In this document: in pieces, positions 63,627 to 64,000 of the stretch | How the letters are laid out: the number at the start of each line of letters is the position of its first letter | Position numbering within the stretch: the first letter of the stretch is position 1 | Source: Antilocapra americana | Taxonomy: Eukaryota > Chordata > Mammalia > Artiodactyla > Antilocapridae | Reading direction: 5' to 3' | Length of the DNA stretch: 64,000 bases | Assembly: GCA_007570785.1 (NCBI GenBank) | Contig: ML660203.1 | Coordinates: 6,320,638-6,384,637 of the forward strand | Position numbers and translations under genes: made by a program | Notes under the pieces: model-generated | Databases searched by the model: none | What the model was told of the DNA's origin: nothing | The model's input: the letters and a program-made list of their open reading frames with translations, nothing else

Positions 63627-64000
63627 ATAAAAATGTACAGGGGGCAAGATTCAAATCCAGGCCTTCTGCATCCAGAGTCTGTGTCTTCTCCAGTGTCAAT
63701 CTTCTTTATACACAGGGGACCACAGGTAGTAAATAAGCTTTGTCTCTAATGCCAGCTCATATTGATTGGAAGCAGTTACCTGGGATCTGTGTTGAAGAGG
63801 ATTCTGAGGCTGCTTCTAGGTTCAGCAGGAAGTTCTGTGATTGATTCATGATGTCTACAGTGGGTAGGAAGGGAGTGAATGTATGCACATGTGCCAAGTA
63901 CTTCTGCTGATAGTAGGAACAAATAAATATTTACTTAATAAATAAATTCTGAATCCCATGACTTTTAAAAAAATCAGGCAACTTTCTCTTTCCCCAAGTG
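63627..64000. other. Unassigned intergenic sequence at the right edge
   Basis: MIR-like AGGGGGCAAGATTCAAATCC near 63,640; the remainder is unassigned. No sign of the neighbouring gene expected further upstream of BPI. Confidence 0.4.

Noticed and set aside
24050..64000. Exons of the neighbouring gene expected upstream of BPI (KIAA1755 in human)
   Set aside because: No splice-bounded coding block was recognised; the gene probably lies beyond the right edge.
1..64000. CRISPR arrays, operons, phage, IS elements or riboswitches
   Set aside because: The sequence is mammalian; regularly spaced identical repeats with unique spacers do not occur, and the repeats present are SINEs, LINEs and microsatellites.

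Overview
The window is mammalian nuclear DNA from a ruminant, most likely a bovid. The evidence is the dense set of ruminant-specific retroposons on both strands: Bov-tA/Bov-A SINEs, CHR-type tRNA-Glu SINEs and several 5'-truncated BovB (RTE-type) LINEs. One of the genes carries an intact exon series of the mammalian innate-immunity protein BPI. Species is not fixed. From memory, the encoded BPI differs from the cattle protein at more than ten positions, so another pecoran is at least as likely as Bos.

The left third (about 2,814-24,049) holds BPI (bactericidal/permeability-increasing protein) on the minus strand. Twelve coding exons can be placed base by base: 130, 115, 129, 162, 64, 64, 92, 177, 60, 168, 68 and 43 nt. 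All have canonical GT/AG borders and matching phases, and together they give 1,272 nt (424 codons) with no stop or frameshift. The last roughly 60 codons and the 3' UTR lie beyond the left edge. The introns carry SINEs, L2 and MIR remnants, an MST/MLT-type LTR split by a SINE, an MLT1-like LTR and a hAT-like DNA transposon remnant.

About 220 bp upstream of the BPI start codon is a 310-bp TG-rich microsatellite (24,271-24,580). From there to the right edge (about 40 kb) I find no convincing gene. In human the corresponding interval separates BPI from the divergently transcribed KIAA1755, and an intergenic reading fits. This part is a mosaic of three large BovB fragments (29,979-31,652 minus; 44,862-46,490 plus; 55,738-57,003 plus), two short BovB 3' ends, old L1 and L2 pieces, a ruminant ERV solo LTR (about 31,660-32,115), a second LTR remnant, a diverged pair of direct repeats 7.7 kb apart (39.1 and 46.8 kb) that may be old LTRs, a mariner-type MITE split by a SINE, and many SINEs, some with recognisable target-site duplications.

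I do not see an undescribed biological system, RNA operon, CRISPR array or prokaryotic element. The points worth checking concern the BPI protein (an extra cysteine and extra glycosylation sites), its promoter-proximal microsatellite, SINEs very close to splice sites, a head-to-head SINE palindrome, an unidentified minus-strand open frame near 27.2 kb, and the possible decayed provirus at 39-47 kb. Transposon boundaries are by eye and are usually good to about 5-20 bp.
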